A stretch of 9,278 nt of DNA. It comes from an uncultured bacterium. GTDB lineage: Bacteria; Patescibacteriota; Minisyncoccia; UBA6257; JAGGUH01. Made by a program: the position numbers and the translations under genes. The notes beneath the pieces are model-generated. The model was not told the origin of the DNA. It made no database searches and saw only the letters and a list, made by a program, of their open reading frames with translations. The DNA is taken from assembly GCA_937877385.1 (NCBI GenBank), contig CALGBJ010000063.1, positions 1-9,278 of the forward strand, read 5' to 3'. Positions 1 to 5,379 of this stretch are shown piece by piece; position 1 is the first letter of the stretch, and each line of letters begins with the position of its first letter.

Positions 1-41
1 GCTTTGCGCTGTAATTTTGCGTTTTGCGTTTTGCGCTAAAA
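1..41 (+). repeat. Heptamer tandem repeat, GCTTTRC family (copy 1)
   Basis: Read on the plus strand this is a run of near-identical 7-base units: GCTTTGC, GCTGTAA, TTTTGC (6 bases), GTTTTGC, GTTTTGC, GCTAAAA. It begins at the window edge, so it may extend further left. It lies just past the stop of the FtsA-like gene. Related arrays occur at 1380-1393, 1635-1686 and 5280-5313, and the odd GCTGTA unit is shared by three of them. No function is visible. Confidence 0.75.
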
Positions 42-55
42 TAAAAATATCTGAA

Positions 56-1321
56 TTATTGAATCCTTCTTATTACTCGCCAAAGATAACGACTTAAAAC
101 ATTTTTTTCCTGCCAAGTTAAAGGAAAAGCATTTAAAGAAAACAAAGTCAATTTTTTCTCAGCTTCTTTTAAAGGAGATTCTATTGAAAAATTAAATTCT
201 TTTTCTAAACTCTCTTGAGAAATAACTCGAAAAGAAAAATTAATTTTATTTTGTCTTTTTTCTTTAAAGGCCTTCTTCAGCAATAAAGGCAAATCAGTCC
301 AAAAAAAACCATCACCATAAATAAAAACTTTAATCGTTTTCTTTTCTTCTGAGGAATAGCCAATTTTTCTGAAAAGATAAAGAAAAATATCCAGAAAATT
401 CTCTGCTGTTAAATTGTTAATTTCTTTAAAGGTTTTTTGCCAATTAGTTGACAACCTACCAGCTGAAAATAAATCAATAAACTTCAAACCCTCTTCTTTT
501 CTAAAAGAAAATTTATCCTTAACTAGCTCTAAAAAGAGGTTTAAAAAGCCTTCCTCTAAAGAAAAAAATTGAGAAGCACCAAAAAAACTATTAAGATAAC
601 AAATCTCTGTTTTTTTAGGATAAACTCCTAAAAAAACAAAACCTTCTTTGCTGAAACGAGGATTAAAATTTTTTGAACAATCAAGGAGAGAGAAAAGATT
701 AACTAAAGCGCTTTCTCTGTTTAAGAAAAAAATTTCTGGAGAAAAAGAGGGGCATTCCAATCTAGCTTTTTCAAGAAATAAATCTATCTCTCTCTTCAAG
801 AGGGCAATCAAAGATTTTCTTGATAAAACATTAGCCAAAAGAAAACTCAAACTTCTACCTCTAAAGCCAACTGGTGATTTTAATAAATGGTCATCAATAA
901 AAACCTTATCTAACCAAACAAAGGCAAAATCCAAATCAGAAAGAGAGCAATCTAACCGCCAGGCAGCGGCTTGCCGATGTTTTTCATAAAGAGTTCTTTC
1001 AGCTCTCTGTAAAAAATTTTCTAAATCCTTTTCTCCAAGAAAAAAATTTTTTGGCAAAAATAAAGTTTGCCTATCTAAAAAAAAGTAAGATAGTTCTTGA
1101 CTTAAAGAAAAAATTATTTTTTGAGGAGAGAACGATTTTCTTTTTTGAAAAACTCTTTTAAAAAGCAAAGGGACAACCTCTTCTGGCTTTCCCTTTTCTA
1201 AAAAAGTTCTTTCTAAAAAATAATTTCCTCTTTTGAAAACCAAAAAAATAGCTTGAGAAAAATTCTTTTCTATTTCAATTATTAGATTGCCCTCTTTTTT
1301 CTCTTTTTGCCAGAAAGACAT
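56..1321 (-). CDS. Divergent FtsA/PilM-like actin-fold protein
   Basis: This encodes 421 residues, about the length of E. coli FtsA. No strong family signature is visible, but several stretches follow the FtsA/PilM layout. Residues 10-30 resemble the first beta hairpin. Residues 146-180 contain SPVGFRGRSLSF, like the 'nP.Gm.G..L' segment opening the FtsA 1C (SHS2) subdomain. Residues 226-258 align with the phosphate-2 strand and 'GG' region but lack the usual DxGxxT residues. Residues 331-350 (FIYGDGFFWTDLP) resemble the late 'GGgs.lpgl' nucleotide-site motif. The C-terminus (SRYLWRVIRRIQ) is a cationic amphipathic stretch, like a membrane-targeting helix. FtsA tethers division filaments to the membrane and PilM assembles with type IV pilus proteins; which role applies here is unknown. 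The eroded motifs suggest weak or lost ATP binding. I chose the ATG at 1321 over the GTG three bases upstream. No Shine-Dalgarno is evident. It is transcribed alone, away from bL25's downstream end. Confidence 0.6.
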   Translation of the reverse strand: MSFWQKEKKEGNLIIEIEKNFSQAIFLVFKRGNYFLERTFLEKGKPEEVVPLLFKRVFQKRKSFSPQKIIFSLSQELSYFFLDRQTLFLPKNFFLGEKDLENFLQRAERTLYEKHRQAAAWRLDCSLSDLDFAFVWLDKVFIDDHLLKSPVGFRGRSLSFLLANVLSRKSLIALLKREIDLFLEKARLECPSFSPEIFFLNRESALVNLFSLLDCSKNFNPRFSKEGFVFLGVYPKKTEICYLNSFFGASQFFSLEEGFLNLFLELVKDKFSFRKEEGLKFIDLFSAGRLSTNWQKTFKEINNLTAENFLDIFLYLFRKIGYSSEEKKTIKVFIYGDGFFWTDLPLLLKKAFKEKRQNKINFSFRVISQESLEKEFNFSIESPLKEAEKKLTLFSLNAFPLTWQEKNVLSRYLWRVIRRIQ

Positions 1322-1339
1322 CACTCACAAAACTTTAAC

Positions 1340-1370
1340 TTTATATGTACCTGCTAACCGCTAATGTCAA
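1340..1370 (-). promoter_or_regulatory. Candidate promoter of the FtsA-like gene
   Basis: On the minus strand a perfect -35 hexamer TTGACA (1370-1365) is followed after 19 bases by TATAAA (1345-1340). The -10 ends 18 bases before the ATG at 1321. The spacer is longer than the optimal 17; an alternative reading ATATAA (1346-1341) gives 18. The site sits next to a heptamer repeat (1380-1393). Confidence 0.45.
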
Positions 1371-1379
1371 ATCTGAAAT

Positions 1380-1393
1380 GTAAAGCGCAAAAC
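1380..1393 (-). repeat. Short GCTTTRC-family repeat (copy 2)
   Basis: On the minus strand this reads GTTTTGC then GCTTTAC, two exact units of the heptamer family seen at 1-41, 1635-1686 and 5280-5313. It leads directly into the CTAAAAT array on its right. Confidence 0.6.
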
Positions 1394-1480
1394 TAAACAA
1401 ATCTAAAATCTAAAAAGTAAAATCTAAAATCTACAACTAAAATCTCAAATCTAAACTTTAAAATCCTAAATTCTAAATTT
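1393..1480 (+). repeat. CTAAAAT heptamer tandem array
   Basis: Consecutive 7-base units start at 1403: CTAAAAT, CTAAAAA, GTAAAAT, CTAAAAT, CTACAA (6 bases), CTAAAAT, CTCAAAT, CTAAACT, TTAAAAT. They are followed by less regular CCTAAATT/CTAAATTT units. This is the left arm of the non-coding region 1322-1774. No ORF with coding character occupies it. Confidence 0.75.
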
Positions 1481-1484
1481 ATTA

Positions 1485-1512
1485 CCCAGCCCTAAAGAGT
1501 TTAGGGCTGTGG
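1485..1512. other. Perfect 10-bp hairpin inside the repeat region
   Basis: CAGCCCTAAA (1487-1496) pairs perfectly with TTTAGGGCTG (1500-1509) around a GAG loop. CC at 1485-1486 can add two pairs to GG at 1511-1512 past a bulged T. It lies between the CTAAAAT array and its inverted counterpart, so it sits near the centre of a larger inverted symmetry. No T-run follows on either strand, so it is not a typical intrinsic terminator. On the minus strand it would lie about 260 bases downstream of the bL25 gene. Confidence 0.6.
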
Positions 1513-1514
1513 CG

Positions 1515-1627
1515 AAATTCTAAACAAAATTCTAAATTCTAATGTTCCAAATTCTAAACATTTGGGATTTGGAATTTCGGATTTGGGATTTCGTTTAGGA
1601 TTTAGGATTTCGGATTTAGAATTTGAA
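1515..1627 (+). repeat. ATTCTAA units followed by inverted ATTTNGG heptamers
   Basis: Positions 1515-1559 hold spaced ATTCTAA units. From 1560 the units become ATTTGGG, ATTTGGA, ATTTCGG, ATTTGGG, ATTTCG, TTTAGG, ATTTAGG, ATTTCGG, ATTTAGA, almost all with a 7-base step. ATTTAGR is the reverse complement of YCTAAAT, so this block is the CTAAAAT array in opposite orientation. An 8-bp stem (TTCCAAAT 1545-1552 with ATTTGGAA 1567-1574) bridges the switch point. Confidence 0.7.
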
Positions 1628-1634
1628 TAAATTA

Positions 1635-1686
1635 GCTTTAAGTTTTACGCTGTAGCTTTACACTTTGCGCTTTGAGCTTTACACTT
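1635..1686 (+). repeat. Heptamer tandem repeat, GCTTTRC family (copy 3)
   Basis: The units are GCTTTAA, GTTTTAC, GCTGTA (6 bases), GCTTTAC, ACTTTGC, GCTTTGA, GCTTTAC and a partial unit. The 6-base GCTGTA unit also occurs in the inverted copy at 5280-5313 and, as GCTGTAA, at 8-14. Bases 1687-1774 up to the bL25 stop show nothing further that I can identify. Confidence 0.75.
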
Positions 1687-1774
1687 ACTTGTTTTGAGAT
1701 TCCAACTTTCAATTTATAAGAGAAATAGCACAATTTTGTCACCAAAGTGGCTGGATAATACACTTTATAAAATT

Positions 1775-2413
1775 TTATTCTTCTTTTTTCTCTTCTTCAG
1801 ACCCAGCGGTTTCCTTTTCTATCTGACCAACTTCCTCTTTTACTCCTTCTTCAATAACTTCCTCCTTACCGGCTTCTCCAATCGAAACAATAACCGTTTC
1901 CAAACTAATTAACGGCTTCACTCCTTCAGGGAATTTTATGTCTTTAACTAAAATTTTTGAGTCAAACTCAGTTAGAGAAGAAAGATCAACCGAAATACTT
2001 TTTGGTAATTTCTTTGGCAAGGATTCTACTTCTATTTCTTTCAGAGTCTTAATCAAAACGCCACCTTTTCTTTCAGCCGGAGCTGAGCCAACAAATTCCA
2101 AAGGGACCAAGGTCTCAATTGTTTTAGTCAAATCCGGTTGATAAAAATCAACATGAATAATTTTGCCAGTCAAATAATGACGAGAAACATCTTTGATTAA
2201 AACTGACAAAGACTCTTTCTCTCCTTCAAAGAATAAATCAACAAACTGAGTTGTCCCGGCTTCTTTTAAAACCAGAGAGAAATCCTTTTGAGGAACCTTA
2301 AGGAGAAGATTTTCTCTTTTAGGTCCATACAAAATAGCCGGACAAAAACCGCTTTGCCTAATTTTCTTAGGACTTTCTTCTTTTTTTCTAATTTTGGCTA
2401 CTAATTTAATCAT
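1775..2413 (-). CDS. rplY: Large-subunit ribosomal protein bL25 (CTC/TL5 type)
   Basis: This 212-residue protein binds 5S rRNA in the large ribosomal subunit. It has the two-domain CTC/TL5 form rather than the short E. coli form. Residues 1-93 are the 5S-binding domain, with RQSGFCPAILYG at 19-30 matching the conserved 'R..g.iPavlYG' and HVDFY at 87-91 ending the domain. Residues 94-180 are the beta-rich C-terminal domain, including VPLEFVGSAPAERKGGVL (103-120). Residues 182-212 form a very acidic, probably disordered tail. An upstream in-frame start exists at 2500, but the ATG at 2413 puts the family's N-terminus (MIKLVAKIRK) first. That ATG overlaps the aldolase TGA as ATGA, so translation is probably coupled to the aldolase. 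It is likely the last gene of the gap-fba-rplY transcript. Confidence 0.93.
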   Translation of the reverse strand: MIKLVAKIRKKEESPKKIRQSGFCPAILYGPKRENLLLKVPQKDFSLVLKEAGTTQFVDLFFEGEKESLSVLIKDVSRHYLTGKIIHVDFYQPDLTKTIETLVPLEFVGSAPAERKGGVLIKTLKEIEVESLPKKLPKSISVDLSSLTEFDSKILVKDIKFPEGVKPLISLETVIVSIGEAGKEEVIEEGVKEEVGQIEKETAGSEEEKKEE

Positions 2414-3162
2414 CTTTGATAAATAATTTTTGCTAATTTTTTGGCTATTTCTAAAGCATTTTTTCTCTGCCAAATATTTCTGCCAACTGCCAAACCACAA
2501 CCGCCACTGACAATCACCTCTTTGGTTCTTTTAAAAAATTCTTCTTCGCTTATCCTTTCACCACCGGCCAAAACAACTTTAACTGGTCTGGCTAAATTGA
2601 CTGCCTTTTCCAAATATTTTCTTTCAAGAGGCCATTTAATTTTTATCATATCAGCCCCTAACTCCAAGCCAATCCTAGCGGCATAACAAACAACTTGAGG
2701 GTTGTTCTCGTTATCAATTTTCTTACCGCGAGGGTAAAGCCAAGCAATAACCGCCATTCCCAAATTGTGAGCTTTCTCTACTACTTGACCAAATTCTTTA
2801 AACATTAAATGTTCAAACTTCGAACCAGGATAAATAGTATAACCAACAGCCACCGCTCCTAAATCTTTAGCATATTCAGGCGAACAAATCAAGGGGGAAT
2901 AAGGTTCGCCTGCTTGCCATTTGGTCTTGCCGTTTAATTTAACAATCAAAGGAACAATATTCTGCCAAGACTGATAATATTTCTCAGCTATTCCTTTTTG
3001 AAAAATTACTCCAGAAAAATTTCCTTTTTCAGCCAATTCTAAAATAAACTCTGGTTCGGCTGATTTTTCTAAAAGAAAATCTTCTGGACCATGTTCCAAG
3101 CCGTGATCATAAGCCAAAAGAAAGGTTCGGTTATTTCTTAAAATAGGAGAAAGATAGTTCAT
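2410..3162 (-). CDS. fbaB: Class I fructose-bisphosphate aldolase, archaeal (DhnA/FbaB) type
   Basis: This 250-residue cytosolic enzyme is predicted to cleave fructose-1,6-bisphosphate to dihydroxyacetone phosphate and glyceraldehyde-3-phosphate through a Schiff base, without a metal. LLAYDHGLEHGP (15-26) is the family's N-terminal active-site motif, with Asp19. GADMIKIKWP (169-178) carries the Schiff-base lysine, Lys174 or Lys176. VVLAGGERISEEEF (196-209) and SGGCGLAVGRNIWQR (219-233) are the C-terminal phosphate-binding loops. The length is close to the usual ~260 residues. The gene starts 20 bases after gap and ends overlapping rplY by four bases, so all three are probably co-transcribed. 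No Shine-Dalgarno precedes the ATG. The related DhnA-family enzyme ADH synthase (2-amino-3,7-dideoxy-D-threo-hept-6-ulosonate synthase) is the main alternative, but the gap/tpi context favours the glycolytic aldolase. Confidence 0.88.
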   Translation of the reverse strand: MNYLSPILRNNRTFLLAYDHGLEHGPEDFLLEKSAEPEFILELAEKGNFSGVIFQKGIAEKYYQSWQNIVPLIVKLNGKTKWQAGEPYSPLICSPEYAKDLGAVAVGYTIYPGSKFEHLMFKEFGQVVEKAHNLGMAVIAWLYPRGKKIDNENNPQVVCYAARIGLELGADMIKIKWPLERKYLEKAVNLARPVKVVLAGGERISEEEFFKRTKEVIVSGGCGLAVGRNIWQRKNALEIAKKLAKIIYQR

Positions 3163-3182
3163 AAATAATTTATAGAAATACT

Positions 3183-4214
3183 TTAAGAAAGAAAAGAGCC
3201 AGCTTTAATAATATGAGTTAAAAGGGTTTGAGTATAACCTTCTTCATTATCATACCAAGCCAAAATTTTCACTAAATTACCATCGATAACCTTAGTCATC
3301 CCAGCATCAACAATGCAAGGATAAGGATCGCCGACAATATCAGTAGAAACTAATGGCTCAAAAGAAACTTTAAGAATCCCCTGCCATCTTTCTTTTTGAC
3401 TTTCTTGATAAAGAATATCAATAACTTCTTCTTTAGAAACTTTCTTTTTAGCCAAAAAAGTAAAATCAGAAAGAGAGCCAACTAAAACCGGCGTTCTAAT
3501 GGCTAAACCATCAAACAAATTTTCCAAGTTTTTAACTACTTTTGTCACTGTTGTCGCTGCGCCAGTAGTTGTTGGAATTAAATTAACTGCTCCGGCTCGA
3601 CCTCTCCGCCAATCTTTTTTAGCTGGTCCATCAACAATTCTCTGAGTAGCTGTATAAGCATGAATAGTATTTAAAATTGCCTTTTCAATACCTATTTTTT
3701 CTGAAAGAATATAAGCCAAACAAGCCACTGAATTTGTTGTGCAAGAACCATTAGAAGTTAAAACGAAATTTTTTAATTCCTCTTCATTGATACCCATTAA
3801 AATTGTTCTACCTTCTTTGCCTTCGCCTTCTCCTTTAGCCGGTGCTGAAAGAACCACTCTTTTAGCCCCGGCTTCTAAATGGCTCTTCATTGCCTGATAA
3901 CTAGTAAAAACGCCAGTACTTTCAACAACTATTTCAATACCCAAATCAGCCCAAGGTAAATTCTTTGGCTCTTTTTCCTGAAAAAACTTTATTTCTTGGC
4001 CATCAACAATCAAGAGGTTTTTCTCTTTATCAATCTCAATTTGGTGAGGCCATTGGTGATAAGCCGAATCGTGTTTCAAAAGATAAGCCAAATTAGCCAA
4101 ATCGCCTAAATCATTAATAGCCAAAATTTCTATTTCTGGCCTCTTCAAGCCAGCCCTTAAAAAACTTCTGCCAATTCTCCCAAAACCATTTATAGCAACT
4201 TTTATTTTTTTCAT
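3183..4214 (-). CDS. gap: Glyceraldehyde-3-phosphate dehydrogenase, phosphorylating
   Basis: This 343-residue cytosolic enzyme oxidises glyceraldehyde-3-phosphate with NAD(P)+ and phosphate to 1,3-bisphosphoglycerate. The Rossmann motif INGFGRIGRSFLR is at 8-20, and AINDLGD (32-38) ends the strand that contacts the cofactor ribose; an Asp there favours NAD. The catalytic motif SNGSCTTNS (154-162) places the nucleophile at Cys158, with general base His185 in NTIHAYTATQ (182-191). NLIPTTTGAA (211-220) and the C-terminal WYDNEEGY (320-327) are also canonical. A short glycine/glutamate-rich insertion (about 128-135) lies after SAPAKG. It is the first protein gene after tRNA-Gly and has its own promoter, with the -10 ten bases from the ATG. 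No Shine-Dalgarno is seen, in line with a nearly leaderless message. It heads the gap-fba-rplY group. Confidence 0.97.
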   Translation of the reverse strand: MKKIKVAINGFGRIGRSFLRAGLKRPEIEILAINDLGDLANLAYLLKHDSAYHQWPHQIEIDKEKNLLIVDGQEIKFFQEKEPKNLPWADLGIEIVVESTGVFTSYQAMKSHLEAGAKRVVLSAPAKGEGEGKEGRTILMGINEEELKNFVLTSNGSCTTNSVACLAYILSEKIGIEKAILNTIHAYTATQRIVDGPAKKDWRRGRAGAVNLIPTTTGAATTVTKVVKNLENLFDGLAIRTPVLVGSLSDFTFLAKKKVSKEEVIDILYQESQKERWQGILKVSFEPLVSTDIVGDPYPCIVDAGMTKVIDGNLVKILAWYDNEEGYTQTLLTHIIKAGSFLS

Positions 4215-4224
4215 AGTTAAAAAA

Positions 4225-4252
4225 ATTATAAATAAAAAAATGAAAAAATCAA
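4225..4252 (-). promoter_or_regulatory. gap promoter with -10 next to the start codon
   Basis: On the minus strand TTGATT (4252-4247) is followed after 16 bases by a perfect TATAAT (4230-4225). Only ten bases separate the -10 from the gap ATG at 4214. Transcription starting about seven bases past the -10 would leave a leader of only a few bases, too short for a Shine-Dalgarno. The surroundings are very A/T rich, so chance matches are easier here. Confidence 0.55.
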
Positions 4253-4276
4253 ATTAGTTTCAAATTAGAAAATTTG

Positions 4277-4347
4277 TGCGAGATGCGGGAATCGAACCCG
4301 CGCCTGAGGCTTGGGAAGCCCCTGTTCTACCACTAAACCAATCCCGC
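4277..4347 (-). tRNA. tRNA-Gly, anticodon CCC
   Basis: This 71-base tRNA folds fully. The acceptor stem is GCGGGAT with ATCTCGC (one G-U), the D stem GTTT/GAAC, the anticodon stem GGGGC/GCCTC (one G-U) and the T stem GCGGG/CCCGC around TTCGATT. The anticodon loop TTCCCAA (complement of 4317-4311) gives anticodon CCC, reading GGG glycine codons. The variable loop has four bases. The discriminator base is A and no CCA is encoded, so CCA must be added enzymatically. It lies between tpiA and gap on the same strand with no clear promoter of its own, so it may be processed from a tpiA transcript. Confidence 0.95.
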
Positions 4348-4368
4348 TCTTAATTTAAATTTAATTCG

Positions 4369-4431
4369 CCCCCTTCTTAATCTCCCCCCCCTCTCCGACA
4401 TAGGTCGGAGAGGGGGGGAGATAAGGGGGGG
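4369..4431. repeat. GC-rich long inverted repeat after tpiA
   Basis: The inner hairpin pairs 4381-4399 with 4404-4421 around an ATAG loop. Its upper stem is TCTCCGAC/GTCGGAGA, below it a run of eight C pairs with seven G (one bulge), then TCT with AGA. Outer arms of five C (4369-4373) and seven G (4425-4431) can extend it after an internal loop. It begins five bases past the tpiA stop. Its composition is unlike the AT-rich surroundings. The minus strand shows no U-run after the stem, so it is not a standard intrinsic terminator, but it could block 3' exonucleases or attenuate read-through into tRNA-Gly. A mobile-type palindromic repeat is the alternative. Confidence 0.8.
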
Positions 4432-4435
4432 ATTA

Positions 4436-5158
4436 TTAACTATTAACTAAAGTTAAAATTTTTTTGACTTCTTTCTTTTTAAGTGAAGCACCACCAATTA
4501 AAAAACCATCAACTAAAGAAGAGTAATAATTTCTGATATTATTTGAATTAAGCGAGCCACCATAAAGAAAAAGATAATTAGTAAAATTTTCTTGACCAAA
4601 GAACTTTTTTATCTTTAAAGCAATCCTCTCAACTTCAACTAAAGGGCAAGGCAAACCAGTGCCAATTGCCCAAACTGGCTCGTAAGCTAAAAAAATTTTT
4701 TTCTGAGAAAATTTTTTTTGAAAAAGGAAGGAAAAGGGCTTTAACTGAGAAAAAATATTTTTTTCTCTCAAATTCTTCTCTTTCTTTTCTTCGCCAAAAC
4801 AAATAATTGGTGTTAAGTTATTCTCTATAGCCACTTTGGCTTTTTTAGCAACCTCTTCATTTGTCTCCTTGGCATATCTTCTTCTTTCTGAATGGCCTAA
4901 AATGACATATTTTATTTGAAAACTCTTAAGCATTAAAGGAGAAATCTCGCCAGTATAAGGACCCTTTCCCTGATAAAAGCAATTTTGAGCGGCTAAAGGA
5001 ATTCCTTTTTTAAAAAAAAGAGGAAGGTAAAGAAAAGGCGGAGCAATAATTATTTTTTTTAAATTTTTTTTCTTTAAACTTTGATAATAAAAACCAAAAA
5101 GAGATTTTGCCTCTTCTTTTTTAGTTGGATTCATTTTCCAGTTAAAAACAAAAATCAT
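4436..5158 (-). CDS. tpiA: Triosephosphate isomerase
   Basis: This 240-residue TIM-barrel enzyme interconverts dihydroxyacetone phosphate and glyceraldehyde-3-phosphate in the cytosol. The substrate-binding FNWKMN (5-10) supplies Asn6 and Lys8. The catalytic electrophile is His89 in ILGHSERR (86-93), and the catalytic base is Glu160 in AYEPVWAIGTG (158-168). The mobile loop 6 continues GLPC instead of the more usual GKTA. The phosphate-binding LYGGSLNSNN (198-207) and FLIGGASL (219-226) are both present. The length is a little below the typical 250. The protein is notably rich in Lys and Phe. It lies upstream of tRNA-Gly and gap on the same strand and is divergent from the secretion genes starting at 5391. 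No Shine-Dalgarno precedes the ATG. Confidence 0.95.
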   Translation of the reverse strand: MIFVFNWKMNPTKKEEAKSLFGFYYQSLKKKNLKKIIIAPPFLYLPLFFKKGIPLAAQNCFYQGKGPYTGEISPLMLKSFQIKYVILGHSERRRYAKETNEEVAKKAKVAIENNLTPIICFGEEKKEKNLREKNIFSQLKPFSFLFQKKFSQKKIFLAYEPVWAIGTGLPCPLVEVERIALKIKKFFGQENFTNYLFLYGGSLNSNNIRNYYSSLVDGFLIGGASLKKKEVKKILTLVNS

Positions 5159-5173
5159 TTTTAACTTTTTAAG

Positions 5174-5179
5174 AGTATA
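5174..5179 (-). promoter_or_regulatory. Possible -10 box of tpiA
   Basis: TATACT on the minus strand (5179-5174) matches the -10 consensus at five of six bases and ends 15 bases before the tpiA ATG. TTGACT (5207-5202) would be a good -35, but the 22-base spacing is too long; a second TTGACT (5193-5188) is too near. The exact promoter is therefore uncertain. Confidence 0.3.
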
Positions 5180-5209
5180 ATTAATTTAGTCAAAAAAGCC
5201 AAGTCAACA

Positions 5210-5248
5210 ATTGGCTATTGGCTATTAGCAATTGGCAATTAGCAATTG
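5210..5248 (+). repeat. ATTRGCW heptamer tandem array
   Basis: Five uninterrupted 7-base units are followed by a partial one: ATTGGCT, ATTGGCT, ATTAGCA, ATTGGCA, ATTAGCA, ATTG. The array lies in the 232-base divergent region between tpiA and the secretion operon, upstream of the tpiA -10 candidate. The sequence differs from the other heptamer families but the period is the same. Confidence 0.8.
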
Positions 5249-5279
5249 ACGATAGATATTTATAGATACTCATTGAAAC

Positions 5280-5313
5280 TCAAAGCGCAAAGCTACAGCG
5301 TAAAGCACAAAAC
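5280..5313 (-). repeat. Heptamer tandem repeat, GCTTTRC family (copy 4)
   Basis: On the minus strand the units are GTTTTGT, GCTTTAC, GCTGTA (6 bases), GCTTTGC and GCTTTGA. Unit order, including the 6-base GCTGTA, closely follows the plus-strand array at 1642-1682, so the two look like inverted dispersed copies about 3.6 kb apart. Confidence 0.75.
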
Positions 5314-5333
5314 TTATTAAAAATCAATCAAAC

Positions 5334-5342
5334 TTATCCACA
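5334..5342 (+). promoter_or_regulatory. Perfect DnaA-box 9-mer
   Basis: TTATCCACA matches the bacterial DnaA box consensus exactly. It lies eight bases upstream of the -35 of the 5391 promoter. I found no second box in 5159-5390, so it is not by itself an origin. It could be a DnaA regulatory site, or chance. Confidence 0.4.
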
Positions 5343-5350
5343 AAAATTTC

Positions 5351-5379
5351 TTGGAAAAGAAAAGAAAATATGTTAGAAT
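5351..5379 (+). promoter_or_regulatory. Extended -10 promoter of the secretion operon
   Basis: TTGGAA (5351-5356), a 17-base spacer and TAGAAT (5374-5379) form a good sigma-70 type promoter, strengthened by TG at 5371-5372 (extended -10). The -10 ends 11 bases before the ATG at 5391. The expected leader is thus only a few bases and contains no Shine-Dalgarno. The geometry matches the gap promoter. Confidence 0.65.

Noticed and set aside
648..989. Plus-strand ORF of 113 codons
   Set aside because: It is antisense to the FtsA-like gene, low in complexity and has no supporting motif or context.
1380..1686. CRISPR array
   Set aside because: The units are 7 bases, degenerate and without unique spacers, so this is not a repeat-spacer architecture.
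1740..1774. Intrinsic terminator after rplY
   Set aside because: Only 3-4 bp stems can be formed and no U-run follows on the minus strand. The palindrome ATAAAATTTTAT overlaps the stop codon and is just AT-rich sequence.
1694..1912. Plus-strand ORF of 72 codons
   Set aside because: It runs into the antisense of the bL25 acidic tail; the Phe-rich translation is what Glu/Lys-rich codons give in reverse.
2414..2500. N-terminal extension of bL25 upstream to 2500
   Set aside because: The extra 29 residues overlap the aldolase C-terminus in another frame and do not resemble bL25; the family N-terminus begins at 2413.
5176..5181. Plus-strand TATAAT as -10 for the 5391 gene
   Set aside because: It lies over 200 bases upstream of the ATG with no matching -35, while a better promoter sits at 5351-5379.
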